Source of the DNA: Oscillospiraceae bacterium
GTDB taxonomy: Bacteria > Bacillota > Clostridia > Oscillospirales > Oscillospiraceae
Length of the DNA: 55,807 nt
Assembly: GCA_017624915.1 (NCBI GenBank)
Contig: JAGAMC010000043.1
Coordinates: 1 to 55,807 of the forward strand
Reading direction: 5' to 3'
Shown here: piece after piece, positions 25,721 to 33,507 of the stretch
Position numbering within the stretch: position 1 is the first letter of the stretch
How the letters are laid out: each line of letters starts with the position of its first letter
Made by a program: the position numbers and the translations under genes
Notes under the pieces: generated by a model
The model's database searches: none
The model's input: the letters and a program-made list of their open reading frames with translations, nothing else
What the model was told of the DNA's origin: nothing

Positions 25721-26690
25721 GGGTCAGCCCTCCTTCCGCCACGATGGAGGGCTCGGCGTCCTCCTGGGTAAAGCTGGTCAGGGGCGCCTTGGCCTGCGCA
25801 TCCACACCGGCCTGATACTCGCCGTACAGGCTGTTGATGTCCTTAATAAACTTGCGGTTGAACAGATGCAGAGGGATGCCCTGAGGACAGACCCGGCTGC
25901 ACTCGCCGCAGTCGGTACACCGTCCGGCTACGTGGAAGGCACGGATGATGTGGAACATCTTTTCCTCGAAAGATGTGGTGTTGGCCTTCTGGGTGGAGTC
26001 AAACTTGGTGGAATCGAACACGCACTTGCGGCAGGAACAGGCGGGACACACGTTCCGGCAGGCGTTGCAGCGGATGCACTTGGAAAGCTCGCTCTGGAAG
26101 AAGGCAAACTTCTCTTCCGGGCTCATGGCCTCGATGGCGGCTACCTGGGCAAAACGGTCGGAATCTGCGGTATCAGCGGATTCGCCGATCTGCTCGTCAC
26201 ACACCATGTGCTCCTTGCCCTTGCAAACGTGGCAGCGCTCCAGCATGGCGTCCTTATAGGACACGGTAGTCTGGCCGTAGAGGGTATCTACGGTCAGAGT
26301 GTCCGCGCAGTCGGGGTAGCCGGCGCCCTGAATGTCCAGAATGCCGTCAGCATCGATCTTATTTACGGACAGCTTGCCCTTGCAGCCCACGCCGATGATG
26401 TGGGCTTTTTCACGGTCCACCCGGTGCTCTTTCATCAACTGGACAAAGCTGTAGCTGTCGCAGGGCTTGAGGAAAACGAGAGTCTTGCCCTCCAGCTTGG
26501 CGGCTTCGATCATGTACTTGCTCAGGTTAGCGCCGCAGAAGCCGTTGTAGACAAAGTCTTTCAAAGCTTCAGCGCTGTCAAAGAAAGCGGGTTCCGGGTC
26601 ATAGATATGCTCGCCCTGCTTCCAGCCCAGCACACGCTGAACTTCACCGCTTTCCAGCAGGGCTTTTGCCCGCGTGATCAGTTCTTGCAT
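25713..26690 (-). CDS. floxC: FloxC-like 4Fe-4S subunit
   Basis: 325-residue iron-sulfur protein related to FrhB/FdhB and Flox subunits. The N-terminal segment has NGFCGANLSKYMIEAAKLEGK and FLKPCDSYSFVQLM. HVCKGKEH follows, then two clusters: CIRCNACRNVCPACSCRKC (~210) and CTDCGECSRVCPQGIP (~265). It overlaps both neighbours (floxB by 8 nt, mvhD-like by 13 nt). Position third in hdr-floxDCBA order supports the FloxC name; family boundaries with F420-reducing hydrogenase beta subunits are blurred. Confidence 0.8.
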   Translation of the reverse strand: MQELITRAKALLESGEVQRVLGWKQGEHIYDPEPAFFDSAEALKDFVYNGFCGANLSKYMIEAAKLEGKTLVFLKPCDSYSFVQLMKEHRVDREKAHIIGVGCKGKLSVNKIDADGILDIQGAGYPDCADTLTVDTLYGQTTVSYKDAMLERCHVCKGKEHMVCDEQIGESADTADSDRFAQVAAIEAMSPEEKFAFFQSELSKCIRCNACRNVCPACSCRKCVFDSTKFDSTQKANTTSFEEKMFHIIRAFHVAGRCTDCGECSRVCPQGIPLHLFNRKFIKDINSLYGEYQAGVDAQAKAPLTSFTQEDAEPSIVAEGGLTHA

Positions 26691-27124
26691 CTCAGATCCC
26701 CCAATCGCACGTTTTTGCCCAGAGAGCGGATCTTGGCCACGAAGCTGTTCATGGTCTCAGAGAACTTCACGCCCTCGGCGGCAGACACCCACTCCACGCG
26801 GGTGCGGCCGTTTTCCACGCCGATAAAGTCCAACATGGAGAACAGCAGGGTCATTCTCCTCCGGGCATAGTAGTTGCCGGTAGAGTAATGGCAGTCGCCG
26901 GGATGGCAGCCGCACAGGATCACGCCGTCCGCACCCTTTTCAAAGGCACGCAGGATGAACATGGGGTTGACCCGGCAGGAACAGGGAACACGGATGATCT
27001 TCACATCCGCGGGGTAGCTCAGACGGCTGGAACCGGCCAGATCGGCGCCCGCGTAACTGCACCAATTGCAGCAGAAAGCCACGATTACGGGGCGGAACTC
27101 TTCGTTATTCTGATTTACCGGCAT
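26678..27124 (-). CDS. floxD: FloxD/MvhD-like iron-sulfur subunit linking to HdrA
   Basis: 148-residue protein of the MvhD family, which carries one 2Fe-2S cluster and docks electron-input modules onto HdrA. Conserved Cys: AFCCNWCSYAGADLAG (~15-30), RVPCSCRVNP (~47) and LCGCHPGDCHYSTGN (~70-84). Start: ATG at 27124 preceded by GGAGGTGG and overlapping the hdrA end by 10 nt; an in-frame upstream extension lies wholly within hdrA and is rejected. Its presence shows that the Hdr complex here takes electrons from Flox, not from a hydrogenase. Confidence 0.88.
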   Translation of the reverse strand: MPVNQNNEEFRPVIVAFCCNWCSYAGADLAGSSRLSYPADVKIIRVPCSCRVNPMFILRAFEKGADGVILCGCHPGDCHYSTGNYYARRRMTLLFSMLDFIGVENGRTRVEWVSAAEGVKFSETMNSFVAKIRSLGKNVRLGDLRCKN

Positions 27125-29112
27125 ATGGCATCCACCTCCGCAATGATTTGTCTGTTGGAGAAGCCCTGCAGGTCCATGGCACCGCTGGGGCAGGCCACGG
27201 TACAGGCACCGCAGCCCTGACACAGAGCGCTGTTGACGCTGGCTACACGGCGCTCCTCCCGGATGCCATGGTCATTGACCAAGCGTACCTCGTAGGTGAT
27301 GGCTCCGTAGGGACACACGTTGGCGCAGGTGGAGCAGCCGTTGCACAGCAGCTCATCCGCCTGGGCGGTGCAGGGGTTGGTTTTCAGTTTGTCCTTGGCC
27401 AGCAGGCCGATGACCTTGACGGCGGCAGCGCCGGCCTGAGCCACGGTCTCGGGAATGTCCTTGGGACCCTGGCACACGCCGGACAGGAACACGCCTGCCG
27501 TGGGGGACTCCACCGGGCGCAGTTTGGGGTGAGCCTCGGTGAGGAAGTTGTTGGTGTCGATGCTGGCGGTGAGCATGGTGGCGATCTTACGCGCGTCGGG
27601 GTTGGGCTCAATGGCGGTAGCCAGCACCACCATGTCGGCCTTTTTCAGGATCTGCTTGTTGTCCAGCAGGTCCACACCCTGTACCAGCAGGGAACCGTCG
27701 GGCTGGGGAGCCACCTTACCCACCTGGCCCTTGACGTAGTTGACACCGTAATCCTCCACCGCACGGCGGTAGAACTCATCAAAGTTCTTACCGGGGGTAC
27801 GCACGTCGATGTAGAATACGGTCACATTCACGTCAGGGTACTTGTCCCGGATGAGCATGGCGTGCTTGGCGGTATACATGCAGCAGATCTTGGAGCAGTA
27901 GGGCTTGCCGCGATCATCAGAGCAGCGGCTGCCCACGCACTGGATGAACACGATCTCCTTGGGGGCCTTGCCGTCAGACAGACGTTCCAAATGGCCCTTG
28001 GTGGGGCCGGCGGCGTTCATGATGCGTTCCAGTTCCAGAGAGGTAATGACATCCTTGCTCTGGCCGTAGGCATATTCGCCGTACTTGTCCAGCTTGATGG
28101 TGTCAAAGCCGGTGGCTACCACGATGGCACCGTAAGTTTCGGTAATGATCTCGTCCTGCTGCTTGTAGTCGATGGCGCCGGCCTGACACACGGCGGCGCA
28201 TACGCCGCACTTGCCGGTTTTGAACTTGATGCAGCTTTCCGTATCAATGACGGGGACGTTGGGGATGGCCTGGGCAAAGGGGGTGTAGATGGCGGAGCGG
28301 GTGTTCAGACCACGGTTAAACTCGTTGGCTGTCTTACGGGAGGGACACTTCTCCTGACACACGCCACAGCCGGTGCACTTGGTCATGTCCACCATGCGGG
28401 CTTTTTTGCGGATGTCCACGGTGAAGTTGCCTACAAAGCCGGAGACCTTTTCCACTTCACTGTATGTATGGATGGTGATGTTTTCGTGGGCGGCGGCCTC
28501 CACCATCTTAGGGGTCAGGATACAGGCCGAGCAGTCCAGGGTGGGGAAGGTCTTGTCCAACTGGGACATTCTGCCGCCGATGGAGGGGGTCTTTTCCACA
28601 ATATCCACCTTGTAGCCCGCATCGGCGATGTCGATGGCGGTCTGGATGCCGGCGATACCGCCGCCGATGACCAGCGCGCGCTTGGTTACGGCGCTTTCAC
28701 CCGCCTGCAGGGGGGTGTTCAGATGGACTTTGGCCACCGCGGCGCGCATGAGGATGACGGCCTTTTCGGTGGCTTCCTCCATGTCCTTGTGGATCCAGGA
28801 GCAGTGTTCGCGCAGGTTGGCGATCTCCACCATATAGGGGTTCAAGCCGCAACGCTCAGCGGCCTTGCGGAAGGTGGCCTCGTGCATACGGGGAGAGCAG
28901 GAACACACCACAATGCCAGTCAGCCCCTTTTCCGCAATGGCGGCGGCGATGCGGGACTGGCCCGCTTCGGAACACATGTAGGGGTAATCCTCTGCGTGGC
29001 AGACGCCCGGCTCTTTCAGAGCCATTTTCGCCACTTTCTTTACATCTACCGTTGCTGCAATATTGCTTCCGCAATGGCAGACAAAAACACCGATTTTCTG
29101 CAAAACGCTCAC
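27115..29112 (-). CDS. hdrA: Heterodisulfide reductase-type HdrA, electron-bifurcating FAD subunit
   Basis: 665-residue flavo-iron-sulfur protein. The N-terminal domain has GVFVCHCGSNIA and CSCSPRMHEATFR; the thioredoxin-reductase-like FAD domain has VIGGGIAGIQTAIDIA (~148-163) and PSIGGRMSQLDKTFPTLDCS. Ferredoxin inserts are CTGCGVCQEKCP (~243) and FKTGKCGVCAAVCQ; C-terminal ferredoxins are CNGCSTCANVCP (~590) and CQGCGACTVACPSG (~633). HdrA is the site of flavin-based electron bifurcation in methanogens and, by inference, in Hdr-Flox bacteria. Tightly overlaps hdrC and floxD. Confidence 0.95.
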   Translation of the reverse strand: MSVLQKIGVFVCHCGSNIAATVDVKKVAKMALKEPGVCHAEDYPYMCSEAGQSRIAAAIAEKGLTGIVVCSCSPRMHEATFRKAAERCGLNPYMVEIANLREHCSWIHKDMEEATEKAVILMRAAVAKVHLNTPLQAGESAVTKRALVIGGGIAGIQTAIDIADAGYKVDIVEKTPSIGGRMSQLDKTFPTLDCSACILTPKMVEAAAHENITIHTYSEVEKVSGFVGNFTVDIRKKARMVDMTKCTGCGVCQEKCPSRKTANEFNRGLNTRSAIYTPFAQAIPNVPVIDTESCIKFKTGKCGVCAAVCQAGAIDYKQQDEIITETYGAIVVATGFDTIKLDKYGEYAYGQSKDVITSLELERIMNAAGPTKGHLERLSDGKAPKEIVFIQCVGSRCSDDRGKPYCSKICCMYTAKHAMLIRDKYPDVNVTVFYIDVRTPGKNFDEFYRRAVEDYGVNYVKGQVGKVAPQPDGSLLVQGVDLLDNKQILKKADMVVLATAIEPNPDARKIATMLTASIDTNNFLTEAHPKLRPVESPTAGVFLSGVCQGPKDIPETVAQAGAAAVKVIGLLAKDKLKTNPCTAQADELLCNGCSTCANVCPYGAITYEVRLVNDHGIREERRVASVNSALCQGCGACTVACPSGAMDLQGFSNRQIIAEVDAICR

Positions 29113-29489
29113 CTCCGGTACTTTCTGAACGCGCTCATCAACAGCTGCTGAGGTGTTTCTTCGTCCAGCAGAGCGGGCACCTCATCGGGGGAGAGGTATT
29201 CCTGTCCACGCTGACGCAATACCAGCTGACGGGCTGCATCGATGAGTTTGCCGGGCTTTACCCCACGGGGACAGCGTTCCACGCAGGCGAAACAGCTCAG
29301 ACACTTGTAAAGGGACTTGGAGGCGGTCAGTGCCTCGATGTCGTCGCGCTGGATATAGGACACAAACTGATGGGGCTTGATGTCCATTTCGTTGAAGGAG
29401 GGGCAGGAGGCAGAGCACTTGCCGCACTTCATACACTTGAGCGGGTTGACACCGCTGATCTCGGCGATCAGCTCAGACTGCTTGCTCAT
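29109..29489 (-). CDS. hdrC: HdrC-like iron-sulfur subunit
   Basis: 126-residue ferredoxin-type subunit with two 4Fe-4S motifs, CMKCGKCSASCPSF (~19) and CLSCFACVERCPRG (~63). Length is typical of bacterial HdrC. Overlaps hdrB by 4 nt and hdrA by 4 nt. Connects HdrA to the catalytic HdrB. Confidence 0.93.
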   Translation of the reverse strand: MSKQSELIAEISGVNPLKCMKCGKCSASCPSFNEMDIKPHQFVSYIQRDDIEALTASKSLYKCLSCFACVERCPRGVKPGKLIDAARQLVLRQRGQEYLSPDEVPALLDEETPQQLLMSAFRKYRR

Positions 29490-30271
29490 TTGTCATCCTC
29501 CTTTATGCCAAGAGCCTCAGCCAGCAGCTCGGTGAAGTAGACCACCGGCAGCTTACCGCTCTTGGAAAGATTATATTTGCACAGGGGGCAGGCGGTGACC
29601 AGGCACTCGGCCTCGAAGCCCTTTGCGCTGTCTGCGATACGATCACACAGGCTGCCGGCAAGCTCCGGCTCTTTCAAGGAAACGTATCCGCCGCAACACT
29701 CGTTGCGGTAGGGGTAGATCACGGGTTCGGCACCCAGTGCGCGGATAAAGTCCTCCAGAATGGTGGGGTCTTCCGGATCGTCAAAGGCAAGAATGCCACT
29801 GGGACGCAGGAGCAGGCAGCCGTAGTAAGCGCCGATCTTGCGACCGGACAGAGGCTTGACCACCTTCTTTTTCAGTTCGTCAAAGCCCACCCGGTCCCGC
29901 AGTACCTCCAGATAGTGCAGAACCTTTGTCTCACCCTTGTAGGGCTCGTCCAAAGCCATATAGTTGTTGGCCCGGGTCTGAATGTCGGGTACATTGGCCA
30001 TGTCATTATTGACCCGCTTGAGCACATGGTAGCAGGCGGAGCACACAGCGACCAGATCCTGACCATGCTCCTTTGCATCGTTCAGTGCTCGGACAGAGGG
30101 GAGCTTGCTGGCGATCTCATCGCTGCCCAGCGGGTAGACACCGCCGCAGCACTGCCAGTCATTCAGCTCATCCAGATGGAAACCAAGTACTTCGGCACAC
30201 TCTCTGGCCCAACGGTCAAGGTCTTTGGCCTTGTTGCGCAAAGTGCAGCCGGGATAGTAGCTGTAATTCAT
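29486..30271 (-). CDS. hdrB: HdrB-like subunit with two CCG domains
   Basis: 261-residue protein starting MNYSYYPGCTLRNKAKDLD. Two complete cysteine-rich CCG modules: WQCCGGVYPL...CSACYHVL (~47-85) and NECCGGYVSL...CPLCKYNL (~190-240). In methanogens these bind the non-cubane 4Fe-4S clusters that reduce CoM-S-S-CoB; bacteria make neither thiol, so the disulfide or other acceptor here is unknown. First hdr gene, 56 nt after mdh. In Desulfovibrio the suggested acceptor is DsrC, for which there is no gene in this window; fumarate via the FrdA/B-like pair is the contextual candidate. Confidence 0.92.
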   Translation of the reverse strand: MNYSYYPGCTLRNKAKDLDRWARECAEVLGFHLDELNDWQCCGGVYPLGSDEIASKLPSVRALNDAKEHGQDLVAVCSACYHVLKRVNNDMANVPDIQTRANNYMALDEPYKGETKVLHYLEVLRDRVGFDELKKKVVKPLSGRKIGAYYGCLLLRPSGILAFDDPEDPTILEDFIRALGAEPVIYPYRNECCGGYVSLKEPELAGSLCDRIADSAKGFEAECLVTACPLCKYNLSKSGKLPVVYFTELLAEALGIKEDDK

Positions 30272-30327
30272 TCCCTTTTCCTCCTCAAAGTTGGGTGCTT
30301 ATATTATACATCATAAATATAGGGGCA

Positions 30328-31275
30328 TCAAATATCCAGACCGGCGATGACCTGCTTCAGAGCGTTGGCGCTGGCCTGCAGTTTGGTAATTTCGTCATCT
30401 GTCAGGGTTACCGGAAGCTTTCCCTGTATGCCGTTGGGACCAATCAGGGTCAGCGTGCTCAGACATACATCTTCAATGCCATATTCGCCGTGCATCATGG
30501 ACGACACGGTGGCAACGGAATCATAAGCGGCTACGAGTGCAGTGCAGATTTTCTTCACAGAGGCGGACACAGCGTAGAAGGTAGCACCCTTCTTGGCGAT
30601 GATCTCACCGCCGGACTTCTGGACGTAACGCAGAGTTTCCTCGGCGTTAAAGGGGGCTTCGACCGTGCCGCGGCGAATCATGAGTTCCTCGAAGTCTCTG
30701 AGCTTGCAGCCCGATACATCGGCGCAGGACCAGGGGATAAAGGAGGTATCGCCGTGCTCTCCGAACACATAGGCGTGAATGTTCTGTTGGGCAACCTTCA
30801 GATGATCGGCCAAATCAAAGCGCAGGCGGGAGGTATCCAGAATCGTGCCGGAGCCGATGATCTGGTTTTCGGGCAGACCGGAAATTTTTGTGAATACATA
30901 GGTAAGGATATCTACGGGGTTGCTGACGATAATGTACAGTGCATCGGGAGCGGCAGAAACAATTTTCGGAGTGATCGCCTTAAGGATATTTACATTGGTT
31001 TGAGCCAGTTCGATACGGCTCTGGCCGGGCTTGCGGCCGATGCCGGAGGTAATGATGACGATATCCGAGCCGGTCGCATCAGCGTAATTGCCGACAATGA
31101 CGGATATTGGATCCCGGAAGCTGGTGCCCTGAACGATGTCCATAACCTCACCTTCCGCTTTGTCCCGGTTTATGTCGATCAGGACGATTTCGGAAGCGAT
31201 ATCCTCAAGGGACAGGGTGTATGCAATGGTAGCGCCTACATTTCCGGCTCCGACAATGGTTACTTTTCTGTTCAT
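30328..31275 (-). CDS. mdh: Malate dehydrogenase (L-lactate/malate dehydrogenase family)
   Basis: 315-residue NAD-dependent enzyme: VTIVGAGNVGATIAY (~5-19), catalytic Asp/Arg in ILDTSRLR (~146), catalytic His174 in GEHGDTSF. The scaffold is LDH-like, but the specificity loop reads SGIGRKPGQSR with Arg81 where lactate dehydrogenases have Gln, which is the residue that selects oxaloacetate. Hence malate dehydrogenase. Start: ATG at 31275 with AAAGGAG upstream; the in-frame extension to 31371 would swallow the promoter. First gene of the operon ending in fumarase; supplies malate for the reductive branch. Confidence 0.85.
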   Translation of the reverse strand: MNRKVTIVGAGNVGATIAYTLSLEDIASEIVLIDINRDKAEGEVMDIVQGTSFRDPISVIVGNYADATGSDIVIITSGIGRKPGQSRIELAQTNVNILKAITPKIVSAAPDALYIIVSNPVDILTYVFTKISGLPENQIIGSGTILDTSRLRFDLADHLKVAQQNIHAYVFGEHGDTSFIPWSCADVSGCKLRDFEELMIRRGTVEAPFNAEETLRYVQKSGGEIIAKKGATFYAVSASVKKICTALVAAYDSVATVSSMMHGEYGIEDVCLSTLTLIGPNGIQGKLPVTLTDDEITKLQASANALKQVIAGLDI

Positions 31276-31342
31276 GGATGTGCTCCTTTCATGCGCTGCA
31301 GGGGAATAAAGACTGCGATGGTTATTTTTAACGCACATAAAA

Positions 31343-31371
31343 ATTATAGTTATTTTTTTAACGAAAAACAA
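31343..31371 (-). promoter_or_regulatory. Sigma-A promoter of the mdh-hdr-flox-frd-fum operon
   Basis: On the minus strand TTGTTT (31371-31366), 17-nt spacer and perfect TATAAT (31348-31343). The spacer holds GTTA-N6-TAAC (31349-31362), one mismatch from the core of Rex operators (GTTAA-N4-TTAAC); a second GTTATTTTTAAC lies at 31321-31332. No other strong promoter is seen inside the operon. Confidence 0.7.
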
Positions 31372-31415
31372 GGTGGTTTTCTGAGGTTAGCTGCTTAAAA
31401 CTGTGTCGAAAAAGG

Positions 31416-31449
31416 GGGCGTTTTTGTGCATTGTACATAAAAAACGCCC
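31416..31449. terminator. Inverted repeat between mdh promoter and repeat B
   Basis: GGGCGTTTTTGTG / CATAAAAAACGCCC stem-loop. It has the look of a terminator with the T/A run inside the stem; which transcript it ends is unclear. Confidence 0.45.
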
Positions 31450-31487
31450 GAAGCACCGGTGCGGCTGGCAGTTATAGTTGTATAAAG

Positions 31488-31521
31488 AAAAACCTTGGGA
31501 ACGTAGTGTTCCCGGGAGTTT
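31488..31521 (-). terminator. Terminator-like hairpin after tRNA fragment B
   Basis: CCTTGGGAAC-GTAGT-GTTCCCGGGAG stem followed on the minus strand by TTTTTC, placed like the terminators after fragments A and C. Confidence 0.55.
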
Positions 31522-31522
31522 C

Positions 31523-31642
31523 GCGACGCAGTGGGTGGGATTCGAACTCACGTGCGGTTGCCCGCAAACTGATTTCGAGGGATGGTTAAAGACTCATATT
31601 GCCACACTAAGTTATTTAAAGTCAATTAAAATGCGTTGTTTC
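31523..31642 (-). repeat. Attachment-site-like repeat B: tRNA-Ser 3' fragment
   Basis: Minus-strand 31579-31523 carries the same CTCGAAATCAGT loop/stem, TGCGG-GCAA-CCGCA variable arm and T-loop as copy A, but with a T-stem mismatch (GTGAG/CCCAC) and no CCA end, so it is more decayed. AATGCGTTGTTT again lies at +51 from the loop. The TGGGCACCA arm repeats expected at +126 are missing. It bounds the metabolic operon on the left and the recombinase/S-layer region on the right. Confidence 0.65.
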
Positions 31643-31734
31643 GGTGCTGTATTGCGGCCCGATAATCTTTCGTCTATAGATGTGCGTATTTCAAAGATTC
31701 AGTTCTTCTTATCGTGTATCTTAAAAACAAATTG

Positions 31735-31763
31735 TTGACAATCGAATATTTACGATTTATAAT
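31735..31763 (+). promoter_or_regulatory. Consensus sigma-A promoter without an obvious gene
   Basis: Perfect TTGACA (31735-31740), 17-nt spacer, perfect TATAAT (31758-31763). Only an 11-codon ORF (ATG 31782) follows before the terminator at 32042. Confidence 0.8.
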
Positions 31764-31802
31764 CAGCTCGTGCACAAGAAAATGAAAAAAAGAAGGGCGA
31801 TG

Positions 31803-32039
31803 TTACTTCTCGGTTAGTGTGTTTTGTATCAGCTTTTGGTACAGCAATTTAAACGAAAGGAAAGCGAAAGTCGCGGCAGGTAAAGCCGCATAAAAAGTCA
31901 AAACCAGCATAATCCAACAGCTTACATTTGAAATGAAATTATCTCTGCAGGTGTTGCTTCCATACGGTTTAGGTGCAGATGAATTCTCTGAATTTTGAGG
32001 GGACTTATATTTTTGCACGGTAACTGTAGGACTGGGCAT
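31803..32039 (-). CDS. Possible small membrane protein (uncertain)
   Basis: 78 codons from ATG 32039 encode a polar Ser/Pro/Asn-rich N-terminus and one strong hydrophobic helix (CWIMLVLTFYAALPAATFAF, ~43-62) ending in TLTEK. There is no convincing ribosome site, and the terminator hairpin 32042-32083 is immediately upstream, so it may not be translated in the present arrangement. It lies just outside the left inverted repeat and would be the gene reached if the recombinase-bearing segment inverted. No homology recognised. Confidence 0.3.
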   Translation of the reverse strand: MPSPTVTVQKYKSPQNSENSSAPKPYGSNTCRDNFISNVSCWIMLVLTFYAALPAATFAFLSFKLLYQKLIQNTLTEK

Positions 32040-32041
32040 AG

Positions 32042-32083
32042 AAAAACCTGTCGCAGAGCGTTTACGCTCTGCGACAGGTTTTT
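32042..32083. terminator. Perfect 19-bp bidirectional terminator
   Basis: AAAAACCTGTCGCAGAGCG-TTTA-CGCTCTGCGACAGGTTTTT. Its core GCAGAG...CTCTGC is the same as the arms of the neighbouring recombination-site-like repeat at 32106, with 8 instead of 7 bases between arms. Confidence 0.9.
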
Positions 32084-32105
32084 GCAATTTTATACTGTTT
32101 TTTTC

Positions 32106-32124
32106 GCAGAGTTCAACCCTCTGC
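32106..32124. repeat. Left inverted repeat flanking the recombinase gene (core-site-like)
   Basis: GCAGAG-TTCAACC-CTCTGC: 6-bp inverted arms around a 7-bp centre, the usual form of a tyrosine recombinase core site. Bases 32108-32124 are the exact reverse complement of 33568-33584 (17 of 17). Confidence 0.75.
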
Positions 32125-32220
32125 AAAAATTCTCACTGATACACACCGAATCCCTTGTCCCCCTAGCAAATTTATTTTGATCGCCGCGTGTTTGACAACT
32201 GCACGAGACTGCGGAGATAT

Positions 32221-33333
32221 TCACAAGCCAACCGCTGACAGCTTTTTCATATTGTTGCGTTTAAGGTCAAGGGAAGCATGCACATATCGTTCCAGTGTGA
32301 TGGTGGTGGTAGAGTGGCCTAGTATTTCACTCAACGATTTGATTTCAAACCCTACCTCAACACATCTGGTGGCAAATGTGTGCCGCAATGTGTGAAAATG
32401 AACCTTCTCAAGTCCGCATTCCCTTGTATACCGCTCCATCCGATACTGGAGAGTACGAGGCTCCATATACACCCCGGAGCCGGTCAGCACAAAAGCCGTA
32501 GGCTGTCCTGGATCCATTCTGGCACAAAGCTCTGTCGTAAAATCTGTCATCGGGATCATGCGCATGGAACTGTCGCTCTTTGGCGTACCAATTACGACCC
32601 TCGTCTTGTGACCAGTACCGGTCTCTGTCTGCCGCAGCCGCTGCATTGTTGCTGTAATTTTGATCGTTGCGCTCTTTAAACAAATATTCTCCCACCTGAG
32701 TGCGCACAATTCCCCGATTCTCATTCCTGTAAACAGGGCCAGCAATACCCCGAATTTGCATGCATCTATATCACCAAGCAGGTATTGGATAAATCGACGC
32801 TGCTCCTCCATAGAGAGCACTCGCATCTCCTTTTTCTGCTCTTTTGGATAGGTGATCTCCACCGCGGGGAAAGTCCCGGGAAATTGTTTTGCTGCATACT
32901 TCAGAATGGAGCGCAGTACGACCAAAATGTCTTTGACACTCTTGCATGCCATCCCTTCGTCCAGCAATTCCCGTGAAAACCTCTGGATCAATCCGGATGT
33001 GATGTCTTGAGGATAATATCCGCCCAATTTCGACTTAATATGCCGTTCAAGAATGGTAGTATACTTGATATAGGTGGATTCCTTCAGTCTGCTTCTGTTG
33101 GTTCCGAGCCAGGCGTCACAGTAAACACAAAATCGATCCCGCCGAGTCTTGGGGGGTATCTGTTTCCCGTTTACGATTGCCGCCTTGCACTCTGTTACCT
33201 TTTCTTTGGCCTCCTTGTAGGTCTTGCCATAGCAGAATCCATATTTTATTTTCCCGGACAACTCGTGGCCTTTGATATATCGGGCTTCCCAGCGCCCGTC
33301 TTTTCGCTTGAAAATGTTTTCCCCTTTTGCCAC
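32221..33333 (-). CDS. Tyrosine recombinase (phage integrase family)
   Basis: 370-residue site-specific recombinase. N-terminal arm-binding AP2-like domain (KDGRWEARYIKG, ~10-60), SAM-like core-binding domain (~65-165) and catalytic domain: Arg in TGMRIGELCALRW (~204), HTLRHTFATRCVE (His-x-x-Arg, ~319-322), LGHSTTTITLERYVH with Tyr nucleophile (~351). Full length with all catalytic residues, so probably active. GTG start at 33333 with AAGGAGGAAG upstream. It is enclosed by 17-bp inverted repeats rather than facing a direct-repeat att site, which suggests DNA inversion; an element-mobility role remains possible. Confidence 0.9.
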   Translation of the reverse strand: MAKGENIFKRKDGRWEARYIKGHELSGKIKYGFCYGKTYKEAKEKVTECKAAIVNGKQIPPKTRRDRFCVYCDAWLGTNRSRLKESTYIKYTTILERHIKSKLGGYYPQDITSGLIQRFSRELLDEGMACKSVKDILVVLRSILKYAAKQFPGTFPAVEITYPKEQKKEMRVLSMEEQRRFIQYLLGDIDACKFGVLLALFTGMRIGELCALRWENICLKSATIKITATMQRLRQTETGTGHKTRVVIGTPKSDSSMRMIPMTDFTTELCARMDPGQPTAFVLTGSGVYMEPRTLQYRMERYTRECGLEKVHFHTLRHTFATRCVEVGFEIKSLSEILGHSTTTITLERYVHASLDLKRNNMKKLSAVGL

Positions 33334-33507
33334 TTTCGCTTCCTCCTTGTGTAATCCTGATCTTAAGATCGCTTCCTAATGGTTCTTTTTGACTGCTCAT
33401 TTGACTGCGCATTGCTGTCGTTATCACTGCATGTCTGTGGATTTTGTGTATATCCGGTAAATTACGACCATGTATTTTTTGCATCCCGTCATTTTTTTCT
33501 GAACCTA
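33334..33507. other. Upstream region of the recombinase gene
   Basis: No gene. Contains a perfect 12-bp palindrome GATCTTAAGATC (33359-33370) 26 bp upstream of the recombinase GTG. I see no strong minus-strand promoter. The rightward promoter starts at 33508. Confidence 0.5.

Larger units (their letters stand above)
31770..32085 (+). ncRNA. Candidate small RNA between a consensus promoter and a perfect terminator
   Basis: About 315 nt would be transcribed from the promoter at 31735-31763 to the 19-bp terminator at 32042-32083. No ORF longer than 11 codons lies on this strand. It is fully antisense to a possible 78-residue membrane peptide gene (32039-31803), so it could be an antisense regulator. 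Expression is not shown; the call rests on the promoter/terminator pair only. Confidence 0.4.

Noticed and set aside
25713-27124. Hydrogenase-linked (Mvh/Frh) Hdr complex
   Set aside because: No NiFe large or small subunit gene is present; the NAD-binding FloxA-like gene provides the input instead.
27148-29151. 667-codon plus-strand reading frame
   Set aside because: Antisense to hdrA; no protein-family signature.
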